Shown here in pieces: positions 34,179 to 43,570 of a stretch of 64,000 nt of DNA (position 1 is the stretch's first letter; every line of letters starts with the position of its first letter). A program made the position numbers and the translations under genes. The notes beneath the pieces were generated by a model, which saw only the letters and a list, made by a program, of their open reading frames with translations, ran no database searches and was not told the DNA's origin. Source of the DNA: Haloimpatiens sp042688525 (GTDB taxonomy: Bacteria; Bacillota; Clostridia; Clostridiales; Clostridiaceae); assembly GCF_042688525.2 (NCBI RefSeq), contig NZ_JBHWAB010000001.1:2480001-2544000 (forward strand), given 5' to 3'.

Positions 34179-35714
34179 TTAATTTACACTTTTAAGCACT
34201 TCCTCGTAGGTTGTAACTCCTTTTCTTACTAATTCTAAGCCATTATCTATAAGTGAAATCATTCCTTGATCTTTTATATATTTTTTTAACAGCTTAGTAT
34301 CTTTCATATCTCTTATAAATTCTTTTAACTTTTCATCTACAACCATAACTTCACACACTACAGTTCTTCCACTGTATCCAGTATTATTGCATTTATCACA
34401 ACCGGTTCCTTTATATAAAAACTCACCTTCACATAAATTAATTTTCTTCTTTTCATAATCATTTGGAATATATTTTTTCTTACAGTTAGGACAAATTTTT
34501 CTTACTAATCTCTGTGCTATTACAGCTACAAGAGTATCTGCTATAAGATAATTTTCTACACCCATATTCATTAACCTTAGTATAGAACTTACAGCATCCT
34601 TAGTATGCAGTGTAGACAATACTAAATGTCCTGTCATAGCAGATTTCACTGCAATTTCTGCTGTTTCTCTATCTCTTATCTCTCCAAGCATTATTACATC
34701 AGGGTCTTGTCTTAAAATACTTCTAAGTCCAGTTGCAAATGTTAATCCTGCTTTTTTATTAACATTTACTTGATTTATATATGGCATATCATACTCAACT
34801 GGATCTTCAATAGTAGTAATATTATTTTCTTGTTTGTCAAGTTCATTTAACATGGCATATAAAGTGGTAGATTTCCCACATCCAGTAGGTCCAGTTACAA
34901 GAATCATTCCTTTAGAATATTTAATACATTTTTTTATTGTTTCATAATTTTTATTGTTATACCCAAGAGAGTTTAATGAACTATTACAACAATTTTTATG
35001 TAAAATCCTAAGTACAATTTTCTCTCCATTTATTGTTGGGAGTGTTGAAACTCTAATATCATATTTTTTATTATTTAAATCATAAAGGATTTTACCATCA
35101 CCTGGTATGAATATTTTAGAAATATCCATATTAGAAATTATTTTTATTCTTTTACAAATAAATTCGAAAATATTTTTTGTTATCTCTGTAAATTTAATCA
35201 ATATACCATCTATTCTAAATCTAATTAATACTATATCCTTTAAAGGTTCAATATGTATGTCACTAGCATTCATTTTAATTGCTTCATTTATTATAAAATT
35301 TACTATCTTCACTGCTGGAGCTGTTTTTATATTTTGTTTATATTTATCACTTAATGTACTCATATAATTTGTTTGTTTTTCCATTTCTAACTCTTTAACT
35401 GCTTTATTAAAACTTTGATTTTCATAATATTTATCCATATAAGATTTTATTTTATATGGCTCTACTATATAAACTCTTACATCCTTTTGATATATGAATT
35501 TTATGTAGTTTATTATATCCTCATTTATAGTTTTACTTGATGCAACACATACCTTATTATCTTTTATGTCGAATGGGAAAACACCTAATTTATTTGCCAT
35601 TTCTCTAGATATTTTTTTAACCACATCCATATTTATGTCATAACTATTTAAATCAACATAAGAACTATTTTTAATAAGATTAGACATATGTTTTAATTTA
35701 ATGCCTCCTTCCAT
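34179..35714 (-). CDS. pilB: Type IV pilus/type II secretion assembly ATPase PilB/GspE
   Basis: 511 residues. N-terminal MshEN-type domain, then the secretion ATPase core: Walker A GPTGCGKSTT (about residue 275), Asp box LRQDPDVIMLGEIRDRETAE, His box STLHTKDA, and a tetracysteine zinc site CPNCKKKY...CDKCN. It powers pilin polymerisation. The start is not certain: the ATG at 35714 lacks a ribosome-binding site and the ATG at 35687 lies 16 nt after GGAAGGAGG. First gene of the pilus operon, separated from pilC by the repeat. Confidence 0.95.
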   Translation of the reverse strand: MEGGIKLKHMSNLIKNSSYVDLNSYDINMDVVKKISREMANKLGVFPFDIKDNKVCVASSKTINEDIINYIKFIYQKDVRVYIVEPYKIKSYMDKYYENQSFNKAVKELEMEKQTNYMSTLSDKYKQNIKTAPAVKIVNFIINEAIKMNASDIHIEPLKDIVLIRFRIDGILIKFTEITKNIFEFICKRIKIISNMDISKIFIPGDGKILYDLNNKKYDIRVSTLPTINGEKIVLRILHKNCCNSSLNSLGYNNKNYETIKKCIKYSKGMILVTGPTGCGKSTTLYAMLNELDKQENNITTIEDPVEYDMPYINQVNVNKKAGLTFATGLRSILRQDPDVIMLGEIRDRETAEIAVKSAMTGHLVLSTLHTKDAVSSILRLMNMGVENYLIADTLVAVIAQRLVRKICPNCKKKYIPNDYEKKKINLCEGEFLYKGTGCDKCNNTGYSGRTVVCEVMVVDEKLKEFIRDMKDTKLLKKYIKDQGMISLIDNGLELVRKGVTTYEEVLKSVN

Positions 35715-35794
35715 TTTATTACTTATTATTTATTTTTTCCTAATTATGCTTTCTTAATCACTTTCAAGCAAATTTTTTAGTGATAATTAAAAAC

Positions 35795-35835
35795 AAAAGC
35801 TGCTGCAAAGGCTTTATGCCTTTGCAGCAGCTTTT
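35795..35835 (-). terminator. Strong rho-independent terminator after the lipoprotein gene
   Basis: An 18-bp perfect stem, AAAAGCTGCTGCAAAGGC (35795-35812) with GCCTTTGCAGCAGCTTTT (35818-35835), 5-nt loop, then TTTTGTTTTT on the minus strand. It overlaps the stop codon of the lipoprotein gene and separates it from pilB. Confidence 0.9.
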
Positions 35836-36940
35836 ATTTTTCACCATATATTCTATATATACCTGAATGATTGGTTATTAATCTAGTTGTATTATCTTTA
35901 AGATTATACAAATAAACATCATTGTCCTTATTTTCTAAATTAACCCCTCCAAAAATCACATTATAATCCTTATCCATAACTAATCCAGCTTTTTCATCCA
36001 CACTTTTAGGTAAATCATAAGTTATTCTTTCAATTTTTGTGTTTTGTAAATCTAATTTATATAATGCCGTATCATTCTCACCAAAAATTTTTCCTAAAAA
36101 ATATACTACATTATTCTTACTATCAAACACAGATTTATATATTTGCTTAATACTATTACTTAATACTGTTTTTTTGTTTTTTTCAGAGTCAAAATAACAC
36201 ACTCTACTTTCTTCTTCGCTATTTTCTAAAAACAACACTCCCTTATTTTCTATAGGGAAAAAATACATGCAGTATCCGTCTATATTGTCATAATAAACCT
36301 TCTCTTGTTTACTTCTTAAATCATACTTATAAATTTTATTTGAATTTAATTTTCCTGGAATAGCTCCATAATACAATATTTCATCCTCATTTAACCATTG
36401 ATATAAATTGCCTGATATAAGAACTTCACTATCTATTTTTATCTTTTTAAATTCTTTAATATCATATATAGACATTCCTTCTGCACTTGTTATAGTTTTA
36501 TCTTTAAAACTCCTATATGCAATTTTCAGTCCATCTGAAGACATTTTTAAATCTGAATATAAAAAAGATTGGTTTAATATAACTTCATCATTACCTTTTT
36601 CAACTTTAATCTTATTATGAAGAACTCCTTCTTTATCAAAAGTATTCAATAAATATATATATACAGATTTATCTTTGTTATATAACAAACCACTTAAATC
36701 GTCTAATTTTCCGATATCACTCAATTTGTAGTCTTGTAAATTAAATATGTCATTTTCATTTCCTTTTTGACGCACTATAACTACATCAGAAAAATTCAAA
36801 TGTTTTTTTGAACTTTGTTTGTTTTCCAGTTTTGATTCTTCCACAGTTGAATTAGAGATATCCTTCTTATCGCATGCTGTAAAATTGAAACTAATCATTC
36901 CCAATATTAGTGCTGCTATTAATTTCTTGGACGGTTTCAT
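35834..36940 (-). CDS. Beta-propeller-like lipoprotein of unknown function
   Basis: 368 residues. Signal peptide with lipobox FTAC, so it should be a membrane-anchored lipoprotein (Cys near residue 23). After a serine/lysine-rich linker the sequence is made of repeated beta-strand units such as LLYNKDKSVYIYLLNT, GLKIAYRS, ENKGVLFLENS and LYKLDLQNTKIERITYD, the look of TolB/WD40-like propellers. The stop of dapF abuts its ATG, so the two are co-transcribed. Function is not evident; a role at the cell surface is a guess. Confidence 0.7.
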   Translation of the reverse strand: MKPSKKLIAALILGMISFNFTACDKKDISNSTVEESKLENKQSSKKHLNFSDVVIVRQKGNENDIFNLQDYKLSDIGKLDDLSGLLYNKDKSVYIYLLNTFDKEGVLHNKIKVEKGNDEVILNQSFLYSDLKMSSDGLKIAYRSFKDKTITSAEGMSIYDIKEFKKIKIDSEVLISGNLYQWLNEDEILYYGAIPGKLNSNKIYKYDLRSKQEKVYYDNIDGYCMYFFPIENKGVLFLENSEEESRVCYFDSEKNKKTVLSNSIKQIYKSVFDSKNNVVYFLGKIFGENDTALYKLDLQNTKIERITYDLPKSVDEKAGLVMDKDYNVIFGGVNLENKDNDVYLYNLKDNTTRLITNHSGIYRIYGEK

Positions 36941-37768
36941 TTATATCTCACATTCTCCTTTAAACACACTTTCTGCACTTCCTGTCATAAATATGTCACC
37001 ATCTTTTAATTCTATTATTAACTCTCCCCCTGGAATGTAAACTCTTACCTTTTTATTTAAAAGCCCTAATCTATTACCTGCTGCTACTGATGCACAACAT
37101 CCTGTTCCACAGGCAAGAGTTGCTCCTGCTCCTCTTTCCCAAGTTTTTACTTTAATTTCATCTTTATTAAGTACTTCTATAAAGTTAACATTAGTTCCAT
37201 CTTCGAATAATTCATACTTTTCTATATACTTGCCTTCATTTATATTGAATTCATCTAACTTTCCAAATATAGCAGTATGAGGAACACCCATTAATAATGA
37301 TGTAATTTTATAATTTTTATTGTTTATTACAACTTCTTTATTAACTATTTCCTCACATGATTTTGATGGTATAGATTGCGGTTTAAAATTAGGTTTTCCC
37401 ATATTAATAGTGATTTTTTTTACAACTTCATCTTCACTATCAATTAATACTTTCTTTATACCATCTCCAGTTTTTATATTAATCCTATTACCCTTTACTA
37501 TTCCTTTTTCCAATACATACTTTGCAAAACACCTTATACCGTTGCCACACATTGCAGCATAAGAACCATCTGCATTAATTATTATCATTTCAATATCTGC
37601 TTCATCAGTATTTCTTACAACTAAAATACCATCAGCTCCTATACCAAAATGTCTATCACAAAGCTTTTTAGCCACATCATTCAAATCATTAATATTTTCA
37701 TTCAAATCTTCAATTAGTATAAAATCATTTCCACATCCATGCATTTTAGTAAATTTTATATTTGACAT
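36941..37768 (-). CDS. dapF: Diaminopimelate epimerase
   Basis: 275 residues from the ATG at 37768 (GAGGATGG about 8 nt upstream; the ATG at 37786 is too early). Signature MHGCGNDF at the start, and the two catalytic cysteines in MCGNGIRC and ACGTGC. It converts LL- to meso-diaminopimelate for peptidoglycan and lysine, in agreement with MurE being of the meso-DAP type. It is divergent from rqcH. Confidence 0.96.
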   Translation of the reverse strand: MSNIKFTKMHGCGNDFILIEDLNENINDLNDVAKKLCDRHFGIGADGILVVRNTDEADIEMIIINADGSYAAMCGNGIRCFAKYVLEKGIVKGNRINIKTGDGIKKVLIDSEDEVVKKITINMGKPNFKPQSIPSKSCEEIVNKEVVINNKNYKITSLLMGVPHTAIFGKLDEFNINEGKYIEKYELFEDGTNVNFIEVLNKDEIKVKTWERGAGATLACGTGCCASVAAGNRLGLLNKKVRVYIPGGELIIELKDGDIFMTGSAESVFKGECEI

Positions 37769-37942
37769 TTTCTTCACCATCCTCATCCATAACTTGCATA
37801 TTTTATTTTATCATAAAAAAATAAATATTACATATTATTTTAAATATACTTTATTAATGTTATACTAATGTATACGAAACTTTTGTTTAATACTTACTAA
37901 AATTTCATATTTTTATAAAAGTATTCAGAAAGGATGAACATT

Positions 37943-39688
37943 ATGGCATTAGATGGAGTTTTTTTATATAGTATCATTAATGAACTAAAAAATACTATTA
38001 TTGGATGTAAAGTTGACAAAATCAATCAACCTGAAAAAGATGAAATATTACTAAATATTAGAGGAAATAGATGTACAAATAAATTACTTATAAGTGCTAG
38101 CTCAAATTATCCAAGAATACAATTAACTAAAATATCAAAACAAAATCCATTAAAACCACCTCTATTTTGTATGATTTTAAGGAAATATTTAAATGGTTCA
38201 AAAATTATTGATATAAGACAATTGAATTGTGATAGACTTCTTTCAATTGATTTTCAAACAGTAGATGAGCTAGGGTTTGATAGTATTTATTCATTAATAA
38301 TTGAAATAATGGGTCGTCACAGCAACATTACTTTAATAAGACAAAGAGATAATATAATTATGGATAGTGTTAAACATATATCTTCTGATATAAATACTTA
38401 TAGAAAATTGTATCCTGGAATTGAATATGTTTTTCCACCTGAATCCCATAAATTAAATCCTTTGGATTTTAATTTTGATGAGTTCAAATCTTTTATAAGT
38501 GAAAATTCAATTGATTTTTCGGAAATATGTTTTGCTAAAATCTTTACAGGTATAAGCAAACAATTATCTAAAGAATTATTTTATAGAAGTACTAATTCTA
38601 AATTAGACTTATCCTGTGATAATATAAAAAATTTATATGATTATTTAACTGAAATTTTTCAATGCATAAAAACTAATAAATTTAACTTTGTATGCTACAG
38701 TGATTTAAATAACTATGTAAAAGATTTTCACTGCATTGAATTAACTATTTTAAAAGACATGTTTAACAAAACAGTATATGATTCACCTTCCTATTTGATA
38801 GAACACTATTATTATCAAAAGGATAAAAATGATAGACTTAAAAATAGAAGTGCAGATTTACAAAAATTAATTCATACAAATTTAGATAGATGTAATAAAA
38901 AAGTTAAAATTCTAAACAAAACATTACAAAAATGTAAAAGTAAAGGTGAATATAAACTTTTTGGCGAACTTTTAACTGCAAATATATATAATATAAAAAA
39001 GGGTGATACTAAAACTAAGGTATTAAACTACTATAGTTCAGAATCCGAATATATAACTATCAAATTAGATGAAAATAAAACCCCTTCTGAAAATGTACAA
39101 AATTATTATAAAAAATATAATAAGCTAAAAACTTCAGAGCGAATGGCTAATATTCAATTAGAAATTACTGAAAAAGAAATCAGTTACTTGGAGTCAGTTT
39201 TAACTAATATAGAAAATGCTGAATCCTATGACGAAATTGATGAAATAAAAAAAGAATTAATCGAAACAGGTTACTTAAAATTTAAAAAACATTCTAAAGG
39301 AAATAAAAAGAAAAAGTCTCAACCTTTACACTTTATTTCAAGTGATGGTTCACACATATATGTAGGAAAAAACAATTTACAAAATGATTTTTTAACATTA
39401 AAGTTTGCAAGAAAAAGTGATATTTGGATGCATACTAAAAATATACATGGCTCACATGTTATCATTAAAAATGATGGAAATATTAGTGGTAAAACTTTGG
39501 AGGAGGCCGCTTCAATAGCTGCGTACTACAGTAAAGCAAAAAATTCAACAAAAGTTCCTATAGATTATACTGAAGTTAAAAACGTAAGAAAACCGTCTGG
39601 TGCTAAACCAGGAATGGTTATTTACTACACTAACAAAACTATATATATTGATCCTAAAAAACCTGAATTAGAAATGTTACTTAAATAA
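37943..39688 (+). CDS. rqcH: Rqc2 homologue RqcH (NFACT/FbpA family)
   Basis: 581 residues from the ATG at 37943 (an ATG at 37934 overlaps the AAAGGA site). NFACT-N domain starts MALDGVFLYSII; the diagnostic EIMGRHSN is near residue 110. Two helix-hairpin regions and a coiled coil follow (about 285-440), then NFACT-R with FARKSDIWMHTKNIHGSHVII. RqcH binds stalled 50S subunits and adds alanine tails to rescue nascent chains; the fibronectin-binding annotation is older. On the plus strand, alone, with a terminator behind it. Confidence 0.93.
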   Translation: MALDGVFLYSIINELKNTIIGCKVDKINQPEKDEILLNIRGNRCTNKLLISASSNYPRIQLTKISKQNPLKPPLFCMILRKYLNGSKIIDIRQLNCDRLLSIDFQTVDELGFDSIYSLIIEIMGRHSNITLIRQRDNIIMDSVKHISSDINTYRKLYPGIEYVFPPESHKLNPLDFNFDEFKSFISENSIDFSEICFAKIFTGISKQLSKELFYRSTNSKLDLSCDNIKNLYDYLTEIFQCIKTNKFNFVCYSDLNNYVKDFHCIELTILKDMFNKTVYDSPSYLIEHYYYQKDKNDRLKNRSADLQKLIHTNLDRCNKKVKILNKTLQKCKSKGEYKLFGELLTANIYNIKKGDTKTKVLNYYSSESEYITIKLDENKTPSENVQNYYKKYNKLKTSERMANIQLEITEKEISYLESVLTNIENAESYDEIDEIKKELIETGYLKFKKHSKGNKKKKSQPLHFISSDGSHIYVGKNNLQNDFLTLKFARKSDIWMHTKNIHGSHVIIKNDGNISGKTLEEAASIAAYYSKAKNSTKVPIDYTEVKNVRKPSGAKPGMVIYYTNKTIYIDPKKPELEMLLK

Positions 39689-39735
39689 AAAAAATGCTGT
39701 TGTAAGCTTTATTTAAACCTACAACAGCATTTTTT
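39689..39735. terminator. Bidirectional terminator between rqcH and a methyltransferase gene
   Basis: AAAAAATGCTGTTGTA (39689-39704) pairs with TACAACAGCATTTTTT (39720-39735), 16 bp, 15-nt loop, with T/A tails on both sides. It serves the two convergent genes. Confidence 0.85.
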
Positions 39736-40868
39736 TATTCTTTCTTCTTTTTAGGAAGTTCTCTAAAGTATTGATAATAATAACATTTTATTCTTCCATT
39801 ATAGAGTTTTCTATTTTTATCTGCTTTCTTACCAAAATTCCTTTGGAAATTCTCATTTGAAGTTATTATAAAAAATGACCAAGTATCATTTTCCTTGTAT
39901 AATTTTCCCATAGTTCTATATATATCTTCTATAGATTCCTTATCTCCTATTCTTTCACCATAAGGAGGATTACATATAACACATGCATATTTCTTTTGTG
40001 AACTAAACTCTTGAATAGGCATCCTTTGGAAATGTATATACTCGAAAACTTCAGCCTGTTGAGAGTTTCTTCTAGCAGTTTTTAAAACTCTTCCATCTAT
40101 ATCATATGCTAATATTTTGACTTCCTTATCATTAATTTTTTTCCTAGCATATTCTCTAGTTTCATCCCATATTCTTCTTGGAATTTGAGGCCAAGTTTCA
40201 GAAACAAAATTTCTATTTATCCCTGGAGCTATATTTTTTCCAATTAGAGCTGCTTCAATAGCAATAGTTCCTGAACCACAACATGGGTCAATTAACATTC
40301 TAGAATTATCCCACTTACTTAAAAGCACTAAAGCTGCTGCCAAAGTTTCTTTTAGTGGGGCTTCTCCTGCTCTTTCTCTATATCCTCTTTTATGTAATCC
40401 AGGACCTGATGTATCAACTGTTAAAGTTACTACATCTTTTAGTAATGCTACCTCTATTTTATATACTGGTCCATTTTCTTCAAACCAATCTTTTTTATAT
40501 TTTCTTTTCATAGACTCAACTACAGCTTTTTTTACAATACTTTGACAATCTGGTACACTAAAAAGTTTTGACTTAATAGATTTACCTACAATATGCATAA
40601 CACCATTTTCAGGTATTAAATCTCCCCAATTTACTTTTAAAGTACCTTGATACAATTCTTCAAAACTTTCTGCTTTAAATTCTGCCATTTTAAGAAGTAC
40701 TCTATCTGCTGTTCTTAACCAAATATTACAAAGTGCAATATCATATTCGTCTCCCTCAAAAACAACTTTACCATTTTCTACTTTTAAAATTTCATATCCT
40801 AAACTTTTTAGTTCTTTTGCTACTACCGATTCAAGACCGAAAGTAGATGTAGCTATAAGTTCATACAT
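39735..40868 (-). CDS. THUMP-domain rRNA guanine-N2 methyltransferase (RlmL/YpsC-like)
   Basis: 377 residues from the ATG at 40868 (AGGAG 11 nt upstream; the GTG at 40880 abuts the site). N-terminal ferredoxin-like plus THUMP region (AELIATSTFGLESVV, to about 160), then a class I SAM methyltransferase domain with DPCCGSGTIAIEAAL and the catalytic NPPYGERIG. Homologues modify 23S rRNA guanine. It is the N-terminal, RlmL half only, as in other Firmicutes. Confidence 0.9.
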   Translation of the reverse strand: MYELIATSTFGLESVVAKELKSLGYEILKVENGKVVFEGDEYDIALCNIWLRTADRVLLKMAEFKAESFEELYQGTLKVNWGDLIPENGVMHIVGKSIKSKLFSVPDCQSIVKKAVVESMKRKYKKDWFEENGPVYKIEVALLKDVVTLTVDTSGPGLHKRGYRERAGEAPLKETLAAALVLLSKWDNSRMLIDPCCGSGTIAIEAALIGKNIAPGINRNFVSETWPQIPRRIWDETREYARKKINDKEVKILAYDIDGRVLKTARRNSQQAEVFEYIHFQRMPIQEFSSQKKYACVICNPPYGERIGDKESIEDIYRTMGKLYKENDTWSFFIITSNENFQRNFGKKADKNRKLYNGRIKCYYYQYFRELPKKKKE

Positions 40869-40914
40869 TTTAACTATCACTCCTATTTAAAATAAAAATA
40901 TTTACATTAATTAA

Positions 40915-40934
40915 GGTACACCTCTAGGTGTACC
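40915..40934 (-). terminator. Hairpin after pyrR
   Basis: GGTACACC/GGTGTACC, 8-bp perfect stem with loop TCTA, ten nt after the pyrR stop. The T tract on the minus strand is weak (TTAATTAATG), so termination is plausible but not certain. Confidence 0.45.
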
Positions 40935-40943
40935 CATTACCTA

Positions 40944-41480
40944 TTATTTTTCATATATATTTACCAAGTCTTCACCATCAATTTCTGAAACTTCCACAGA
41001 AACTAACTCTTTTTTAGCAGTTGGTATATTTTTTCCTACATAATCAGCTCTTATTGGTAGTTCTCTATGTCCTCTATCTACAAGCACAGCAAGTTGTATT
41101 CTCTCGGGTCTTCCATGATGTATGACTGCATCAATAGCAGCTCTCGCTGTTCGTCCTGTATAAAGCACATCATCTACTAAAATTACAATTTTATTTTTTA
41201 CCCCAATACCCATTTCTTCATTATTTACTATAGGTTGTTCATCTAGTGCAGTTAAATCATCACGATATAATGTTATATCCACATTTCCAACTGGTACTTT
41301 TACCCCTTCTATTTCTTCGATAAGTTTTGCAATTCTCTTTGCTATTGGATATCCTCTTCTTTTTATTCCCACTAAAATTACATTTTCAATACCTTGATTC
41401 TTTTCTATAATTTCATGTGATATTCTTGTTAAAGTTCTTTTGATAGAATTTTCATCTAACAAGGTTGTTTTTATCTTCAC
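40944..41480 (-). CDS. pyrR: PyrR: uracil phosphoribosyltransferase / pyr attenuation regulator
   Basis: 178 residues. PRPP-binding motif VILVDDVLYTGRTARAA (about residue 92) and the C-terminal VDRGHRELPIRADYVGKN are diagnostic. PyrR binds pyr mRNA to regulate pyrimidine synthesis and converts uracil to UMP. The GTG start has GGAGG 8 nt upstream. Here it is located after rluD rather than at the head of a pyr operon, with no pyr genes in view. Confidence 0.95.
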   Translation of the reverse strand: MKIKTTLLDENSIKRTLTRISHEIIEKNQGIENVILVGIKRRGYPIAKRIAKLIEEIEGVKVPVGNVDITLYRDDLTALDEQPIVNNEEMGIGVKNKIVILVDDVLYTGRTARAAIDAVIHHGRPERIQLAVLVDRGHRELPIRADYVGKNIPTAKKELVSVEVSEIDGEDLVNIYEK

Positions 41481-41497
41481 TCATACCGCCTCCCATA

Positions 41498-42412
41498 TTA
41501 TAAAATTTTTTCTAACTTTTTAATAACATCCTCAAAATATTGTGGAAGAGGAGTAGAAAATTCTACATAAGTTTCTGTTGAAGGATGAATAAATCCTAAC
41601 TTATGTGCATGAAGTAGTTGACCATTTAATTTAAACTTTTGTTTCTTATACCCATATACAGGATCTCCTACAAGTGGATGTCCAATATACGCCATATGTA
41701 CTCTTATTTGATGAGTTCTTCCAGTTTCTAAAATACATTTAATAAGTGTATTTGACTTAAATCTTTTTATTACTTCAAAATGTGTAACAGCACGTTTCCC
41801 ATTCTGTACAACCGCCATTTTAATTCTTTCTTTAGGATGTCTACCCACTGGTTCATTTACTATTCCTTCTTCATCCTTAACATTTCCTTCTACTAAAGCA
41901 ATATACTCCCGTACCATTGAATGGTCCTTAAGCTGATTTGCTAAACTATTATGTGCAAAATCATTTTTAGCTACTACCAAAATTCCAGATGTATCTTTAT
42001 CTATTCTATGTACAATACCAGGTCTCATAACACCATTTATGCCTGATAAATCATCACAATGGCTTAATAATGCATTTACCAAAGTACCACTATACACTCC
42101 AGGAGCTGGATGAACAATCATACCTTGAGATTTATCTACTACTATTACATCTTTATCCTCATACAATATGTTTAATTTTATAGGTTCTGGTTTAACATTT
42201 AACTCCATAGGTTGTGGAATTTCTATACTTATTTCATCATTTTCTTTTAATTTATAATTGCTTTTTTTAATGGTTGAATTAATTTTTGCATTACCATTTT
42301 TTATCAATTTTTGAATGTAAGACCTTGATTTATCTTTTATTTCAGAAGAAAGAAATACATCTAATCTCATATCTTCAAATTCTTTGTCTACTTTAAATAT
42401 ATATTTATTCAT
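41498..42412 (-). CDS. rluD: RluD-family 23S rRNA pseudouridine synthase
   Basis: 304 residues. S4 domain at the start (MRLDVFLSSEIKDKSRSYIQKLI), then the synthase domain with the catalytic Asp in GIVHRIDKDTSGILVVAK and ETGRTHQIRVHMAYIGHPLVGDPVYG further on. It isomerises uridines in 23S rRNA. It overlaps lspA by 8 nt, the widespread lspA-rluD pairing. Confidence 0.94.
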   Translation of the reverse strand: MNKYIFKVDKEFEDMRLDVFLSSEIKDKSRSYIQKLIKNGNAKINSTIKKSNYKLKENDEISIEIPQPMELNVKPEPIKLNILYEDKDVIVVDKSQGMIVHPAPGVYSGTLVNALLSHCDDLSGINGVMRPGIVHRIDKDTSGILVVAKNDFAHNSLANQLKDHSMVREYIALVEGNVKDEEGIVNEPVGRHPKERIKMAVVQNGKRAVTHFEVIKRFKSNTLIKCILETGRTHQIRVHMAYIGHPLVGDPVYGYKKQKFKLNGQLLHAHKLGFIHPSTETYVEFSTPLPQYFEDVIKKLEKIL

Positions 42413-42857
42413 TCTTATCTTCCTTTATTAAATAAATTATTAATAAAAATGTACCTATACATACTAAAATATCAGCTACATTAAATACTGGATAGTAATA
42501 TATATCTTTATAATGAAGTAATATAAAATCTATAACATATTTGTAATATATTCTATCTATGAAGTTTCCTACAGCACCAGCTATTATTAAAGATAAACTC
42601 CATCTTAATATTGTTGATTTAGGCTTTTTTACTACTATATAATATATCATAATACCTAAAACAACTAAAGTAATTATACTTAAAAAAAACAATTTATTCT
42701 TTAATATACCAAAGGCAGCCCCTTTATTTTCTAAATAATAAAAACTAAAATAGTTTTCTATTATTTTTATTTCTCCTATTTTTGATAAACTATTAGTAGC
42801 CCAAATCTTGGTTAATCTATCCACTAATATTCCTAAGAAGATAATAATTATTTCCAT
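42405..42857 (-). CDS. lspA: Signal peptidase II (prolipoprotein)
   Basis: About 150 residues from the ATG at 42857 (GGGGG 6 nt upstream). Four membrane segments; the catalytic aspartates are in GNFIDR and FNVADILV, and NKGAAFGI is also typical. It cleaves lipoprotein precursors in the membrane. Substrates present in the window include the lipoprotein at 35.8 kb. Confidence 0.95.
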   Translation of the reverse strand: MEIIIIFLGILVDRLTKIWATNSLSKIGEIKIIENYFSFYYLENKGAAFGILKNKLFFLSIITLVVLGIMIYYIVVKKPKSTILRWSLSLIIAGAVGNFIDRIYYKYVIDFILLHYKDIYYYPVFNVADILVCIGTFLLIIYLIKEDKNE

Positions 42858-42874
42858 ACCCATCCCCCAATTTA

Positions 42875-43495
42875 CTAGTCTGGTAACTGATTCTTATATT
42901 GCATATTACTTACGCGTTCTACAGATTCAACATATCCTTCTTCAGCATTGTAATCATCATAATCATAATACTCACTAATATTATATAGTCTATTAAATCT
43001 TTCTACACTTTGATAAGAATCTTCAGCATCAAATTCAATTTTATCATTTAAATCATTATATCCATATCCGAAAGGTTTTCCTAGCACACTTTCTTCTACA
43101 CACCTGTTTCTATCAGAAGTATTTAATCTATCATTAATTTCTTTTTGACATTTAGCACAGTATTGAGTATATGGTATAAATTCTAATCTTTCCCTTAAGA
43201 TATCTTTATGACACATTTTACATGTACCATAAGTACCTTTTTCTACATCATCTAATGAATTATCTATTTTTTTTAGGATAGACATTTCATGATCTTTAAA
43301 TGCCAATCCTCTTTCTTTGTCATATAAGTTTCCTGCTGCATCTGCAGGATGATTATCATAATTAGATAATTCATTTTCCATGTCTCTATTAGAATTTATA
43401 GTATCATTTTTCTTCATTGTATATAAAAGTTGTTCTATATATTCCTTTTGATTTATTAATTTTTCTTTAAAATATTTTAAATCCTTATCATTCAT
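42875..43495 (-). CDS. TraR/DksA-type zinc finger protein, YteA-like
   Basis: 206 residues. Helical N-terminal part, then a C4 zinc finger CKMCHKDILRERLEFIPYTQYCAKC (two CxxC pairs). The ELSNYDNHPADAA segment and acidic, tyrosine-rich tail match the YteA sporulation-associated family in clostridia and bacilli. Its actual role, possibly in transcription, is not established. AAGGAGATG is 6-8 nt before the ATG. Confidence 0.85.
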   Translation of the reverse strand: MNDKDLKYFKEKLINQKEYIEQLLYTMKKNDTINSNRDMENELSNYDNHPADAAGNLYDKERGLAFKDHEMSILKKIDNSLDDVEKGTYGTCKMCHKDILRERLEFIPYTQYCAKCQKEINDRLNTSDRNRCVEESVLGKPFGYGYNDLNDKIEFDAEDSYQSVERFNRLYNISEYYDYDDYNAEEGYVESVERVSNMQYKNQLPD

Positions 43496-43570
43496 AATAA
43501 CATCTCCTTATAAAACAAATAAGTCTTTTAGTTATTTTTTCATAAGAAGAAGTTTTTTATTACACATATA

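Noticed and set aside
40915..40934. PyrR-binding attenuator
   Set aside because: The hairpin lies downstream of pyrR and is only 20 nt long, without the anti-antiterminator layout.
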